Assembly: GCA_008933995.1 (NCBI GenBank)
Contig: WARS01000007.1
Location: 2,730,230-2,794,229 of the forward strand
DNA from: Datnioides undecimradiatus
Lineage: Eukaryota; Chordata; Actinopteri; Lobotiformes; Datnioididae
DNA: 64,000 nucleotides
Direction of reading: 5' to 3'
Under the pieces are notes generated by a model, which was not told where the DNA came from, did no database searches, and worked only from the letters and a program-made list of their open reading frames with translations. The position numbers and the translations under genes were made by a program. Below are positions 40,224-50,200 of this stretch, one piece after another (within the stretch, counting starts at the first letter, position 1; each line of letters opens with the position of its first letter).

Positions 40224-43200
40224 AGCTAATAAGCATAACGCCCCCAGGGAAAGCAGGGAAAGAGCAACCAGTGTTTTATCCGTGCTGTGTTTGAAATAAA
40301 TCTGCCGGACACAGAGTGTGGCCTGGAATTAAGATGCTAGAGAGGGAAATGCATTGTGGAAAAACTGTACATCTAGGGATAATGAGGAATTCTATTTGAC
40401 AAAACACCGATCGGTTCCATCCAATAAGATCATTGTCAGCGCCGTGGAAATGGAGAAATTCCTAATCATGACAGCCTCATTGCCAGGTTCAGCGTTCTTG
40501 TGTCTATTTCCCTCTGTATCTGTACGGACGGCGGATCACAGAAGACTTAAAAATGAACGTTTGATGTGTGACAGACCCTTTTCTTTTCTTTCCTATAGAC
40601 GATCCGAGTTCTGAGGAAAATGGTGAATGTTTTACCTGTGAGTATGATGTTTTCCACTAGAAACGACTTTCAGGAAATAATCAGAACTTTGCTATTCTGC
40701 AAGCTCAGCCGGCTACTTGTGAATGGTACTGCCCCAGATGTATTCCACCCTCACCCCCTTTGCATTTTAAGTATTGAATTGGAATACATCGCTGCTGTGT
40801 AAGGTGCTTAAATGGAGTGTAAAATCAGCGCTTTGATGGGACGTTCTCGGGAGACAAGCAGGACAAAACTGCAGCAGCTGAGCTCAAGCATGGCGAAACT
40901 CTGCTCGACAAACAACCCGGCCCTCCTAAATAACGCACTCCCCGTCAGTAACCTTGGATTATCTTCGGCGCGCTTTTTGCTCAACTTGAAATATGGTGAA
41001 AAGCTACACGCGGTGTGTTTGTGCTTGATCCCGCAGGGTGACGTCCTCATAACGAAGTGCACCTACAACACAGAAGACAGGAGCAAGCCGACAGTGGTGA
41101 GCAGCACCTGTGTGTCAATGAGTACTCTCAGATCGCTAAAGGTCACGTTGGGCGCTGCCAGCAGCAGCAGAACCTTCTCTAATCTCCCTCCATCAAACAC
41201 TCCATATTGCCTTGACTCACAAACCCTGCCTCCATCTGCTCTTTGTACTTCATATAAACTCCCTCCTCTCCATCTATATCCTAATCTCTGTCTCCTCAGG
41301 GAGGTTTTGGCATCATGGAGGAAATGTGTGTTAACTACATCCACTACTACCCTCGCACTAAACTGGAGCTCTGCAAGACCCACGTGGACCCAGGATACCT
41401 GCAGAAATACTTTAACTTCATTAACAGGTAGCACACGCACAAAACATCTCACTCTCCCTGGAATCATTCGCCGGTTGCCGGCGTCCTTCATTCTCTCCTT
41501 TTCATTTTGCATCTTCCTCTCCATCTACTGTGTGACTAAGCAATTTTTGGTTTCAGCATTCATCCCTTCCCCCTCTGTTCTTCGCTCCCGGGAACCAGAC
41601 TGATTGCTTCTTTTAATCTCAAAGACCAGATGCGTTGTCCTTTAAAGTGAAACTGTGTTCTCCTGCCGCCAATTCTAACTCCAATCTCTTCCTCCTTTCT
41701 CAATCTCCCTTCGCCTCCCTCTCTTATCGACTTTCCCTCAACCTCTCCCTCTCTCTCCTCCCTCCAGGTTCCATGGAAATGACCAGTGTGTGTGTGGGGA
41801 GGTTAGCGTGACCGAGCAGTATTCTCAGCTACAGTGGGACGCGTTCACCGTGGAAGTGCTGGACTCCCTTTATAACACAGCTCCCATCTCCATGCACTGC
41901 AACCAGTCAACTGCACGCCTCTTTCCTGTGAGTCCCAAATAACAGACACACACACACGCACACACACATACCGTACTAGAATCGGCTGCCAAGCCACCAA
42001 TTAAACCAGTTCAAAGGCAGACATCGGTTGGACAGCATCGTCAGACCAGCTGAACAGACAGCTTGTTAACTTGTAAAACAAACACACACTCACGCACACA
42101 CAAGATGTTTGGATCAGAGTGAATAAATCAATTACAGTTCAGAACTGTGTGGAGGCCTCCATCAACTTTCCTTTTTTTTTCGGTCAGGAAAAAAAGCTCT
42201 CTCCTTGATGTGTAACATCAGCGGTGCGAGTGCAAACCAGGACAAACACACCTCCACAGAACAGGGAGAACATGAAGCAAGCTGCTTAGAAACCAGCACG
42301 GAACCCCAGCCCGGGATTTTTATGAAATGCAGCATACTGCATGATCGCTGCATAAAGATGCTGGCAGGAGTCTTTAACTGTCATTCACTTATTTTCACTG
42401 TGTGCTCTCCTGAACTGGTATACATTGCATTAACGGTGCCACGGCTGAAGGGCAGCTAAAAGGCTGCAACTACAATCAAGATATTGTGGGTGAAGGCATC
42501 TAACATGAAGTAATCACAGCAATTCAGCAGTCAGTCTTCAAGTCGGGCTCTCACTGCATTAGTGTTCATAGACAACAACTCCCACCAAGGATGCTGGGAG
42601 TTGTTGTCTTCCTGTCAGCTGGGGTTCCTTCAGTGTTGATGGTTCAGGAGGTTTTTACTGGGAGCTGAATTCTCCACAGAGGTCTCCTCCTCTCCAAAAC
42701 AAACAGAGCCGCTGATTCAAACCCAGAGAAACACTGAATAAAGCAGTTCCACCTTAAAAACCACTGTTTCTCCCACGCTGTCGGCCGCACACGGGACGTT
42801 TGCTCAGCTTGTTTCTCTGATAACTTAAGACCCAGACGTCCTACGACTAAAATCCTTCAGCTGCTTCAAATATAGAGTTAAAAACCACAGTGTGGAACTT
42901 TTGTCTCCCTCTTCTGGCAATGAGAGTAATTACACAAACACTGTCATCAATTTTCCAGGGCTCCAGCACAGGACTGTCACACCAGACACCAGATTTAAAA
43001 ACTTTAAAAACCAGATTTAGACCCGCTGTTTATAGTTTAAAATTGATGATTAAAATGATTTCTCTGGGTTTGAAATATAAATTTAGTTCTAAACTTAGGT
43101 CTATGTGCTTTTAGACCTAATGCAGTAACTTACTATTGGGATAAAATGAAATGTTAAAGTATTTTCCATATTTGGAGTTGGAGCACCAGCTCACCGCCAG

Positions 43201-43642
43201 TTTTCAAATTTCATTTAATGAGGAAATGATCAGCAGTGATGTCGCAAACAGAGAATCTGACTGATTAACGGGCAAAACGCTAAACAGAAGCGAACCATTT
43301 CACGCCAGAAACACTACAGGTGGAGCGTTTGGGAACTGGCTTTTCACAGCCCTAAAGCTGTCCCGCCAAAATACACCCCAGACCACATAAAGATGCCGTC
43401 AAGCTTATTTCTTGTGTTTGATGCACCGGGCTGTGACGGCTGCGCGGCGTCTGAATAAAGCCCGCTGTCTGAATATCAAGGACATGACCTGTTCTTTGCC
43501 AAACAGCCATATTTCTGTTTCTGTTTAGGGAGAGTGGGACAAACAGCCCCTGCCTGCGGTCACCTCCGTCCTTGAGAAACCTCGCTACCCCTGCGAGGGA
43601 GGAGCACCTCCGACCGGCCGACCCCTTACACCCACAGTCTGA
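27795..43642 (+). CDS. dbh: Dopamine beta-hydroxylase (whole CDS, 12 coding exons)
   Basis: DBH converts dopamine to noradrenaline with O2 and ascorbate in catecholamine vesicles. Exons: 27795-28163, 32005-32151, 33120-33377, 33852-34028, 36845-36947, 38267-38433, 38618-38761, 40599-40637, 41037-41096, 41300-41427, 41768-41927, 43529-43642; 621 aa, close to human (617). Residues 15-31 form the signal-anchor helix, followed by a DOMON domain (roughly 60-185) and the two copper monooxygenase domains. CuH ligands H272, H273, H343 and CuB ligands H422, H424, M497 are all present, each ten residues after the human numbering. So are C164 and C606 (intramolecular pair) and C538/C540 (intersubunit). 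N74 (NIS) is a glycosylation site. All phases close without frameshift. Human DBH also has 12 exons. The paralogue moxd1 is excluded by the long N-terminal anchor, the overall match and the sardh/fam163b synteny. Confidence 0.97.
28164..32004 (+). other. dbh: dbh intron 1
   Basis: A 3.8 kb intron, AT-rich around 28.9-29.05 kb with an almost perfect AT palindrome near 28.91 kb, and a (CTT)n run at about 31.66 kb. No other gene is seen in it. Confidence 0.85.
31657..31680 (+). repeat. (CTT)n trinucleotide repeat
   Basis: About eight CTT units within dbh intron 1. Confidence 0.9.
32005..32151 (+). CDS. dbh: dbh exon 2
   Basis: Residues 124-172: DAWSDSEGHVSLDSQQDY to CDPRDYLIE, the rest of the DOMON core, including C164. 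The acceptor is a C-rich tract ending CCAG. Donor GTGTGT, phase 0. Confidence 0.95.
32291..32320 (+). repeat. Short tandem duplication, period 16 bp
   Basis: Two identical copies of TCCTATATGTTGAG separated by TA, in dbh intron 2. Confidence 0.85.
32734..32764 (+). repeat. (GT)n microsatellite
   Basis: About 15 GT units followed by a short CGCGCG run, in dbh intron 2. Confidence 0.9.
33120..33377 (+). CDS. dbh: dbh exon 3
   Basis: Residues 173-258, from DGTVHIIYGFLDQPL to NHIVM. Contains the QETTYWCF motif that opens the first copper domain. Acceptor ATTGCTCAG, donor GTATAA, phase 0 at both ends. Confidence 0.95.
33378..33851 (+). other. dbh: dbh intron 3
   Basis: A 474 bp intron with no recognisable element. 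Confidence 0.85.
33852..34028 (+). CDS. dbh: dbh exon 4 (CuH ligand pair)
   Basis: Residues 259-317. NEAIVHHIEVF carries the CuH ligands H272 and H273; the cysteines of CSPD, SCDDKMKPG and FCRHVLAAWAMGAE match the disulfide-forming positions of DBH. Donor GTATGA, phase 0. Confidence 0.95.
34250..34498 (-). mobile_element. Widespread fish MITE (CAGTGGTGGA... end)
   Basis: Read on the minus strand it opens CCAGTGGTGGATTGTAAC, then ACTAAGTACATTTACTCAAG and TACTGTAGTGAAGTACATTTT. I recognise this as the terminal part of a very abundant non-autonomous DNA transposon of teleosts, often assigned to hAT. The left border is approximate and no transposase frame is present. Confidence 0.65.
36812..36837 (+). 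repeat. (GT)n microsatellite abutting the dbh exon 5 acceptor
   Basis: About 13 GT units ending only 7 bp before the acceptor AG of dbh exon 5, so it occupies the place of the polypyrimidine tract. Confidence 0.9.
36845..36947 (+). CDS. dbh: dbh exon 5 (third CuH ligand)
   Basis: Residues 318-351 plus one base. AFYYPPDAGLPLGGPGSSRF leads to LRLEVHYHNPL with the CuH ligand H343. The exon ends in phase 1. The acceptor (GTGCTTGCAG) has almost no pyrimidine tract because of the GT array. Confidence 0.94.
36948..38266 (+). other. dbh: dbh intron 5
   Basis: A 1.3 kb intron; its middle looks repeat-derived (see 37.5-37.98 kb). Confidence 0.85.
37500..37980 (-). repeat. Putative degenerate interspersed repeat
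   Basis: A/G-biased sequence with many short ACAC, AGGAAA and GGGAACACAAGG-type words and ending near AAAATAAAACAGGAAG. This is the texture of a common fish interspersed repeat, usually seen in the opposite orientation. Borders, terminal repeats and family are not determined. Confidence 0.35.
38267..38433 (+). CDS. dbh: dbh exon 6
   Basis: Residues 352-407. RRDSSGIRLHYTPSLRRFDA, GIMELGLVYTPVMAIPPRQ and SGYCTSKCTHT are closely DBH-like and cover the linker to the second copper domain. Acceptor TCACGCAG, donor GTGTGT, ends in phase 0. Confidence 0.95.
38618..38761 (+). CDS. dbh: dbh exon 7 (CuB His ligands)
   Basis: Residues 408-455: ALPPGGIYIFASQLHTHLAG with the CuB ligands H422 and H424, then VRTVLVRGGKELEVVQEDQ. 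Only 184 bp of intron separate it from exon 6. Donor GTGAAC, a weak site, phase 0. Confidence 0.95.
39051..39056 (+). terminator. dbh: Candidate intronic polyadenylation signal in dbh
   Basis: Canonical AATAAA about 290 bp after the unspliced exon 7 donor, followed by a GT-containing stretch. It would only matter if exon 7 were extended; a chance hexamer in AT-rich DNA is the simplest alternative. Confidence 0.25.
39981..40024 (+). repeat. (CA)(CG)n(CA)n alternating tract
   Basis: A run of about eight CG units (39987-40003) flanked by CA units: 44 bp of almost pure purine-pyrimidine alternation in dbh intron 7. Confidence 0.9.
40189..40221 (+). repeat. (CA)n microsatellite
   Basis: About 16 CA units in dbh intron 7. 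Confidence 0.9.
40599..40637 (+). CDS. dbh: dbh exon 8 (39 bp)
   Basis: Thirteen codons, residues 456-468, TIRVLRKMVNVLP. Acceptor TTTCCTATAG, donor GTGAGT; phase 0 both sides, so skipping it would keep the frame. It aligns with EIRMLKKVVSVHP of human DBH. Confidence 0.92.
41037..41096 (+). CDS. dbh: dbh exon 9
   Basis: Twenty codons, residues 469-488: GDVLITKCTYNTEDRSKPTV. The cysteine matches human C466. Donor GTGAGC, phase 0. Confidence 0.94.
41300..41427 (+). CDS. dbh: dbh exon 10 (CuB Met ligand)
   Basis: Residues 489-530 plus two bases. GGFGIMEEMCVNYIHYYP carries the CuB methionine M497 and the neighbouring cysteine. Ends ...FINR across the junction, phase 2. Confidence 0.95.
41768..41927 (+). 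CDS. dbh: dbh exon 11
   Basis: Residues 531-584. FHGNDQCVCGEVSVTEQYSQ holds C538 and C540, the intersubunit disulfide pair of the DBH dimer; ends NQSTARLFP. Acceptor CCCTCCAG with a long CT tract. Confidence 0.95.
42571..42608. repeat. Perfect 14-bp inverted repeat (hairpin) in dbh intron 11
   Basis: Left arm GACAACAACTCCCA and right arm TGGGAGTTGTTGTC are exact reverse complements with a 10-nt spacer. Part of it, read on the minus strand (ACAACTCCCAGCAT), resembles the ZNF143/THAP11-type ACTACAACTCCCAGCAT motif. Confidence 0.9.
42885..42960 (+). repeat. Fragment of a dispersed fish repeat
   Basis: The words GTGTGGAACTTTTGTCTCCC and CTTCTGGCAATGAGAGTAAT are familiar to me as part of a short repeat scattered in teleost introns. 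Ends not determined. Confidence 0.4.
43529..43642 (+). CDS. dbh: dbh exon 12 (last coding exon)
   Basis: Residues 585-621 and TGA: GEWDKQPLPAVTSVLEKPRY, then C606 and a Pro/Gly/Thr-rich tail ending PLTPTV. Acceptor TTTCTGTTTAG. Confidence 0.94.
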   Translation, partial: GEWDKQPLPAVTSVLEKPRYPCEGGAPPTGRPLTPTV

Positions 43643-46097
43643 GGGAGCGTGCGGGGGACGTTACGGCACGCCTCGGCCCAGGCAGGTGGAACCTAACCTG
43701 GGGAACTTTGCAGAGCTGCTTTTATTCTATGTCATTAATGATAATCCCATTCATATGCCATCTTTCAAAGCAAGACTTGGGAAAAAACATGTAATAAAGA
43801 AAAGTAATTACAAACAAATTGGTACTGCAGACTTCTGCTGTGCAACAACTCCTTTTCAACAGCTCCTCCATATTTATTCTGTCCCTCATTCAATTAACGA
43901 CCAAAAAGCCTCATTACGACATTGTGTCAGTGTGTAGTGAACAGTTCTGGGAGCGGACTGACGTTGGTGGTACTCACAGTAAAATGGAATATTAATGACT
44001 TTGGTTTTCATTTGTCGCTTTCACAGTTTTCTGCTGTGATTTATGTGTGTGTTTAATAATAAATGTCACAAAAAACGGCAGTTAAAAAGCTATTTATTAA
44101 TACACAAATGGCTTTGGACAGAATAACTGAATACATTTCCTTCCCCTGGTCATTTTTAGCTCTCCAAAAATGGTTGAAAATACTCTCAACAATAACGAAA
44201 ACAATCATTTTAAGACCCACGTTTAAAAAGCATTTATACTTTCTGCACTTAAAAATCACCCTCACCTGCTTTTATAATCAAGACCTTCTCCAATGTGCAT
44301 GTTACACAGCAGCAGAGAAATTCTATAAACTGAACTGTGGACGAACTGCAGGAGAGGACTAGTGGTGATAGTGTTTTATCATTCCGTTTCACATTTCCCA
44401 TAGAAACCCTGTTATTAACCCAAGCTGCTGCTGAGAACGAGCATTTCAATGATTAATGGCCTTCTGGGCAAAATCAATGAATCATCCCACATTAGTAAAC
44501 ATTTTGTGCTGAACGTGCAGCGACACACATCTAATGCCCTCTTCCACTTCCACGCTGCGAGCGGTCAGCTTTGCATATTGTTTGGCCTAAACTGTGCAGG
44601 TGGATGTAAACGCAGCTGGAAAGTAGAATTAATAATGAAACCCTATGTTAAGTGTCTAAAGAAAAGCTACGCAACTGGCACTGAGAGCGTTTAAAGACTT
44701 GGAGCAGGCATGCAGGTTGCTGTGAGGACTCAGGTAGTTGCTTCAGCATAATTTACAATTACAAGTCCGTCTCTGCTGAGCTCTGTTCACATTCTGAAGG
44801 CCGAGGTGGTTTGCAGAGCGTTGCTGCTTCATCGCCTCCTGCAGATGCTCCGCGGTCCAAGGAGAAGCCATTATGCCCCAGAACTGCTCGCGGGGCTTTA
44901 CTGTAAAGCACAAAATGTCGAGTTTGATTCGGCAGCAAAACACGACACGGCAAGAGCATTTAAGAAAGCCTGAACTGCTGGATGGCCTTATTAAATAACA
45001 GCGCTTCTATTTAAGAGCTTAACCAAGAGATTTTCAGTTTGCAGAGAGGGGCACAGCAGCGGGGCGGGGGGGCGCTGATCAGAGAGCAGAGAGGGTTTCC
45101 ATCTGTAACAGGCGCTTTCTGATAACTCTCGCCGTGTTCTGTCATTTGTCTGCGGCGGTGATTCGTCCCCGGCTGGTGCGGTGTGCCTCCCGGCTGTTTT
45201 CTTCCTTCCTTCCTCTCCATCCAGCCCCGATAAACTGTCTGCCTCAGATTTAGATACCATACGGGCAAGTGAAACTCTGTTTTTAGTCGTTGTTATCAGC
45301 GCAAACATCAGTCACTGTAATGTGACTCAAACTGCCTGAGGGGCTGGTGTACAGTCAGACACTACTCTTATTCCCTGACGCAGAACTCTGTGGCCTCATA
45401 GGAAAGAGCAGAAGTGAAGCACTGCAAGATAATATTTGCGCTGTAATAACAAAATTCAAATTAATAGCTCGACTCTCTGATTAAAGGTAGCAGCAGCACT
45501 TTTCTCCTCAGCTTGGGTGCACGCACGCCCTGGTCACTAATAAAGAATTAACTGTACACACAAATGTATGATCATGGCGTCCTCAGCTCCGCTGGCTGCT
45601 CGCTCTTCACAAAGACAGATTAAGACTTCCTGAGTTATCTAGTGTTACGGATTAGCACCGTTCTATTAAGGCTTGATTCTGACTCAGCTTGATTTGGCTG
45701 TAGATGGTCTGACGTGAGCGCAACTGTACTGTACTCTACAAGTGGCTAAACATCGATCGTGTGATGTAATTCAGGTCCTCCAGGTCGGTCCAGGGAAGGC
45801 ACAGGTTGCAGAGATGAAACACAAATGATTTCTTCAGTCAGTTAACCCAGGTGTACTGGATTATTAATATAATAAGATGGGTTTGCCTCCACAACTCATG
45901 TGAAAATGTGGAGCTGAACAACGAAACACCCGTCCGACTGCGATCGGCGCATTTCCAAAAGGATCAACATCAGAGATACCTGGTAAATCACAGAGAGGTA
46001 AGGACTGATACAGCTGCATCTGCACGTTAAAAAAAAAAAAAAAAACACCTCTCCGCCTCATTCACCAATCAGAGTGCTTTCACGTTTGTGGTCCTTC
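43643..46097. other. Convergent dbh-sardh intergenic interval with both 3'UTRs
   Basis: About 2.45 kb between two stop codons facing each other. AT-rich near 43.7-44.3 kb, with plus-strand AATAAA at 43793 and 44058. The sardh poly(A) signal was not placed with confidence; a minus-strand AATAAA lies near 44.09 kb. The short frames present have no recognisable products. Confidence 0.7.
43793..43798 (+). terminator. dbh: Candidate dbh polyadenylation signal
   Basis: First AATAAA after the dbh stop, about 150 bp downstream. A second one at 44058-44063 would give a longer 3'UTR. Confidence 0.55.
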
Positions 46098-46226
46098 TCA
46101 AGCGTAGATGCCCTTGACGCGTTTATTCTCGGGGTCAAATGGAGATTTGAGGTGGGCCTTGGCCTTGTACGTCACTCCCATCCTCTCCAGGGTAAACTCG
46201 CCGCTCCTTATGAAATCAGCACTCAC
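46098..46226 (-). CDS. sardh: sardh last coding exon
   Basis: Encodes [42 protein letters not shown] and TGA. Human SARDH ends VKGIY; here one Ala is added. Acceptor CTTATCAG. Confidence 0.95.
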   Translation of the reverse strand: MSADFIRSGEFTLERMGVTYKAKAHLKSPFDPENKRVKGIYA

Positions 46227-46528
46227 CTGATAAGAGACAGGAGGAGAGAGAGAAGAGGCGGGGGGGGGGGATTAAAACAGGATGAGCAATTCATCCGCGT
46301 TCTTAAAAACAGCGTTCCCGACTGGCGACGGCGATCCAGGACAGGTGGGTTCCATGGCGCTCATGTCTGACAGAAGAGAGCGACGCAGGAGTTATAAAAC
46401 ACTGAGAGCAATTCACTCACTCGTGAGTCAATGTCGGCTCCCTCGTAACCTAGAGAGCTCATTTGCTCTGACTGACTCCCTCTTTCCCTCCCTGCAGCTC
46501 TCTCACTGATCTGCCACTCCGTCACTCT

Positions 46529-46574
<46 letters not shown>

Positions 46575-47226
46575 GCTCACTCTCATTACCACTCAGATTT
46601 TACTAGGGAACAGTGCAGTGGTCAAAGGCTCCATCCCACCACTGTATTCAGGGGACAAAGCTGCCTTTCCGTAGCATGAAAGCTCTGCAGCCATGTGACG
46701 TGACGACAAAAGCGACACCGGGGCCGACGCTCGTGCCCGTGTCTCAGCGTGAATGCATTAACACACGCTGCAGTGATCCCAGGCTGAAGGCCAGCATCGG
46801 CGTCAGCCAAAAGGATCCATGACGCTCCTGAATTCGGCTGCATTCAGCCCCCGATTCTGTTAACGTGCACAAAGATCCCCAGTTCATTCCATATCCAGGT
46901 GCCACATTAATATACAAAATGTGCTTTTTCCAGCTTAATCAACAGAAATCAGTTACAGTTCATTACCACCCACGGCCGACCCTACTGGCTGACGTTCCCT
47001 CCTGCAGAAGTAGGCGTCTCGTGATTTCCTCTGAATCGTCAACTGAGTTACTCGCTCATGTTTTATTCTGTGATTTCAGCCCACCAGAGCTTCAAGACAC
47101 ACTGACGTAAGAGCATCATTTTAGTTCGAACTGTGTCCAGCAAAGGGACAAAGCATGTCAGAAGGATGTGTCCCTTTTCTCTTCCCGTAACATAACAACA
47201 TCTGCAGCTGTAATCAGGAAATGCAG

Positions 47227-47260
<34 letters not shown>

Positions 47261-50200
47261 ATTTCTGCTTATGTGATTGTAAGGGGGTGTGCTCTGTAAT
47301 ACTGAATGACAGGAGGCTAGATCCCACAGACCCGTGTGTGTGTGTGTGTGTGTGTGTGCGTGACGTGTGTCTGCATTTGCATGAGTGGACCCGAACTGAA
47401 GTGCTCGTCAAAGCGAAGGGTCAATCCGCTTTGTTTTGCCGCTCACGACGCGGGGGGGGGGGGGGTATTAAACAAATGAGCACACAAACACAGAGGCACA
47501 CGCACAACTCCACACAGTCTACTATACACATGCTCACGGAAAGACACCGAAACTCTGCTGCTGACGAATAACAGAAGCATCGCTCTGCTTTTCAGGATGT
47601 GAGCGCACGGCTTCAGCCAGTAACTTCCTGTCTCTGTCTTGCTGCTTCCATCCTCCTGTTTGATGAACCATCTGTTGTTCTGTGTGTGTGTGTGTATCAG
47701 AGGAACACTGTACTGTACACTGGCCAACAAAAGGTAATATTCAGTGTGAAGTGAGTGGCGGGATAATACCTGAAGGAGACTGAAGCACCTACCTGCTCGC
47801 CTGCGTGAATGCAAAAAAAACCCCCAAACAACAAATGCGGCGTTTAGTTTTTCTGGTGTATGCGCTTGAGGAAAATGAGATATGCTGCACCCATAAGTAA
47901 GATCATATCTGGAACTATATCTGCAACAGCTATAAGTCTCCTTGACTCATACCTGTGTGAGCATTTCACTTGCACAAGCACAGAAGGTGTTACAGCGATT
48001 TAAATCTACGTGGATATGATGTGTTAGTGTTTGAAAGGTCCTCACCACTCCTCCGTCGGGATTCCGGATGTATCCATATCCAATTGTTTTGTCGATAAAG
48101 AATCCATAGTCTGAACGCCGCAGGTGGCCGACGGGGACACCGTTACGGAAAATGGCCTCCAGACCGAACATCGGCACTTTCCTGGCGGGAAGACGCAGAC
48201 GCAGGGAGCGTTTAACTCGAACACTCGAACCAACACCGCACACGCCGCGTTCACCTCACACACTCACAAACACACACACACACACCTGTGATTGCAGCTG
48301 TCAGGCCCAAACACAACATGCAGACTTTGCATGGTAGCACACTGCTGTTTGTTGTTTGTTTACGCCTACCAACATGTAAACAGGTTCAGGAGCAGAGACA
48401 TACATTGATTTTTAGTTTGATCATCATGCATCTGTGAGTGCATATCAAACTTGTCTAATACATATCAAGTGACATGCATTGGTGTGCACAGATTTGATTG
48501 GCTGTGCACCGATCACATGGGATCATTTACTCGTGCGATTGGTCTGTGAGTTTCGGTTATAGGTCTGGACCCGGACACGTCTGACACGTTTACTGACTCA
48601 TCAATGGTGAAGCAAACGATGCGCCTCCTCAGCCCCTCCTCCTTCTGTTTCTCCAGCCTATCGCGTCCCTGGAACGGTATCGAGCTCTTCAGTTTGCAGG
48701 TGAAGGCTAGTCCCGCCTCCAAGGGCGTGTCGTCAGGGCGAAGGTCGGCGTGCCAGTGTCTGTAGCCTAATGAGGAGCGGGAGAGACAGAGCGCAGACGT
48801 TAGAGCTCTCTCCGAGCCAGACGTGCATGTTAGTTCCTCATGACTCAAAGGTTACCCTTCTCTATGCTCAGCGAGTCGATGGCCCTGTAGCCCGAGTTGA
48901 TGATGCCGTGCTTGGCGCCGGCAGCCATGACGGCATGGTAGACCGGGAGGCAGGAGTCTCTGGGTATGTGCAGCTCCCAGCCGAGCTCTCCGACGAATGA
49001 CAGGCGCATTGCTCGCACCTGGACGAGAGACAGAGAGAGGCATGTGGAGGAAAAGGAAACAGCAGAAAAGACAGATGTAAGGAGATAAGATAAGGTGCAC
49101 AGAGAGGGAGATAGGGAAGCTGTAATCTCCCTTTAGAAATGGATGTCTGGATGGTGGATGGTGAGGGATATTAAAAAAAACAAAACACCTCTGGGGCTTA
49201 AGAGATGGAAATGACTGGAAGGAGATTAAAGAGGCAGCGAGGTGAGGGAGAAAACAGGTGCAGGCAGAGACGGAGGACTGAGAGGTGGGAAGAGGTGAAA
49301 TGTGGAAGACTGACGGACGAGAGAATTGAGATACTGAAGGTAGAAAAGGAAAACGCTAGGAATCAAAACGAAAAGGGAAAGTATTTATCCACCAGGGTAT
49401 TATTCTCATAATAAAGTCCGTTGTGAAGCAGCAGAGCAGAATCTGAATGAATGAATGCCGCGGAGAGTGCAGCTTTCCAAAAAGAAAAGTCTCTCAATTT
49501 AACAGATATCATCTCCAAAACACATCTCTCCAGCCGCCGGTAAACCCAGAAAGCAGTCCCCTGGAAACCCCCGCACAAACCGTCCTGCAAGTGTGTCCGG
49601 TTCATCTACGAAAGGCATGTGTTAAACATCAAATGGTGGTACAGGCTCAGTTGAATGTGGAAGCACACAGGCGTGTTCGTGGGACTACTTTCTGTTTTTG
49701 ATTCGGTCAGGCTGTTATCGTATTGCATAGAAACAATATGAGAATAACACCCTGGTTAACAAATCCAAGAATGTTGCATGTGTTATATATTATATATATA
49801 TATTTATACAGTATGCAAAGGGTGAGCCAGGGAGAAAAGGAAAAGGAAAGTATGCGAGTGAGAAAATATGGAAGGGAGTGAAAAATGAGGAGAGAAAACA
49901 CTCTCCAACAGTTTCCCCAGTGGGTGCTGTGACAGCCAGGCCATCTGGCCAGCCAGGGATCACCCTGGGCCCCATATGTACACCATGAAACTCTGGGGAG
50001 GACAGTACACGTAGGCCCGTGCCCGTGCACAACACAGACTCTGACAGATACGCGGGCGACAAACTCAAACACCCAGAAACACGCTGTCACTCACTCTCAC
50101 ATTTACCAGGCAAACATCAAACAGAGTACAAGCACAGAAACGCATATTAACATGAATTCACGCGACCTGACGTGCATGCCAGCACACTCGCTTCAACTGG

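Larger units (their letters stand above)
38762..40598 (+). other. dbh: dbh intron 7, possibly a cryptic terminal exon at its start
   Basis: A 1.8 kb intron. Reading through the exon 7 donor adds nine residues (VNNSRPQFS) and a stop at 38789-38791; AATAAA follows at 39051-39056. The remainder holds a CG/CA tract and a long CA array. Confidence 0.8.
41928..43528 (+). other. dbh: dbh intron 11
   Basis: A 1.6 kb intron containing a perfect 14-bp inverted repeat at 42571-42608 and a probable dispersed repeat near 42.89 kb. Confidence 0.85.
46227..48045 (-). other. sardh: last sardh intron
   Basis: A 1.8 kb intron with three long CA/GT arrays and a G run at about 47.45 kb. No gene seen. Confidence 0.85.

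Noticed and set aside
40812-41603. A 263-codon plus-strand open frame
   Set aside because: It overlaps dbh exons 9 and 10 in a different frame and crosses their introns; the true frame gives the DBH sequence.
46030-46046. Poly(A) run next to the sardh stop as a retrocopy tail
   Set aside because: It is in the sardh 3'UTR region and the gene has introns; the run is simple sequence.
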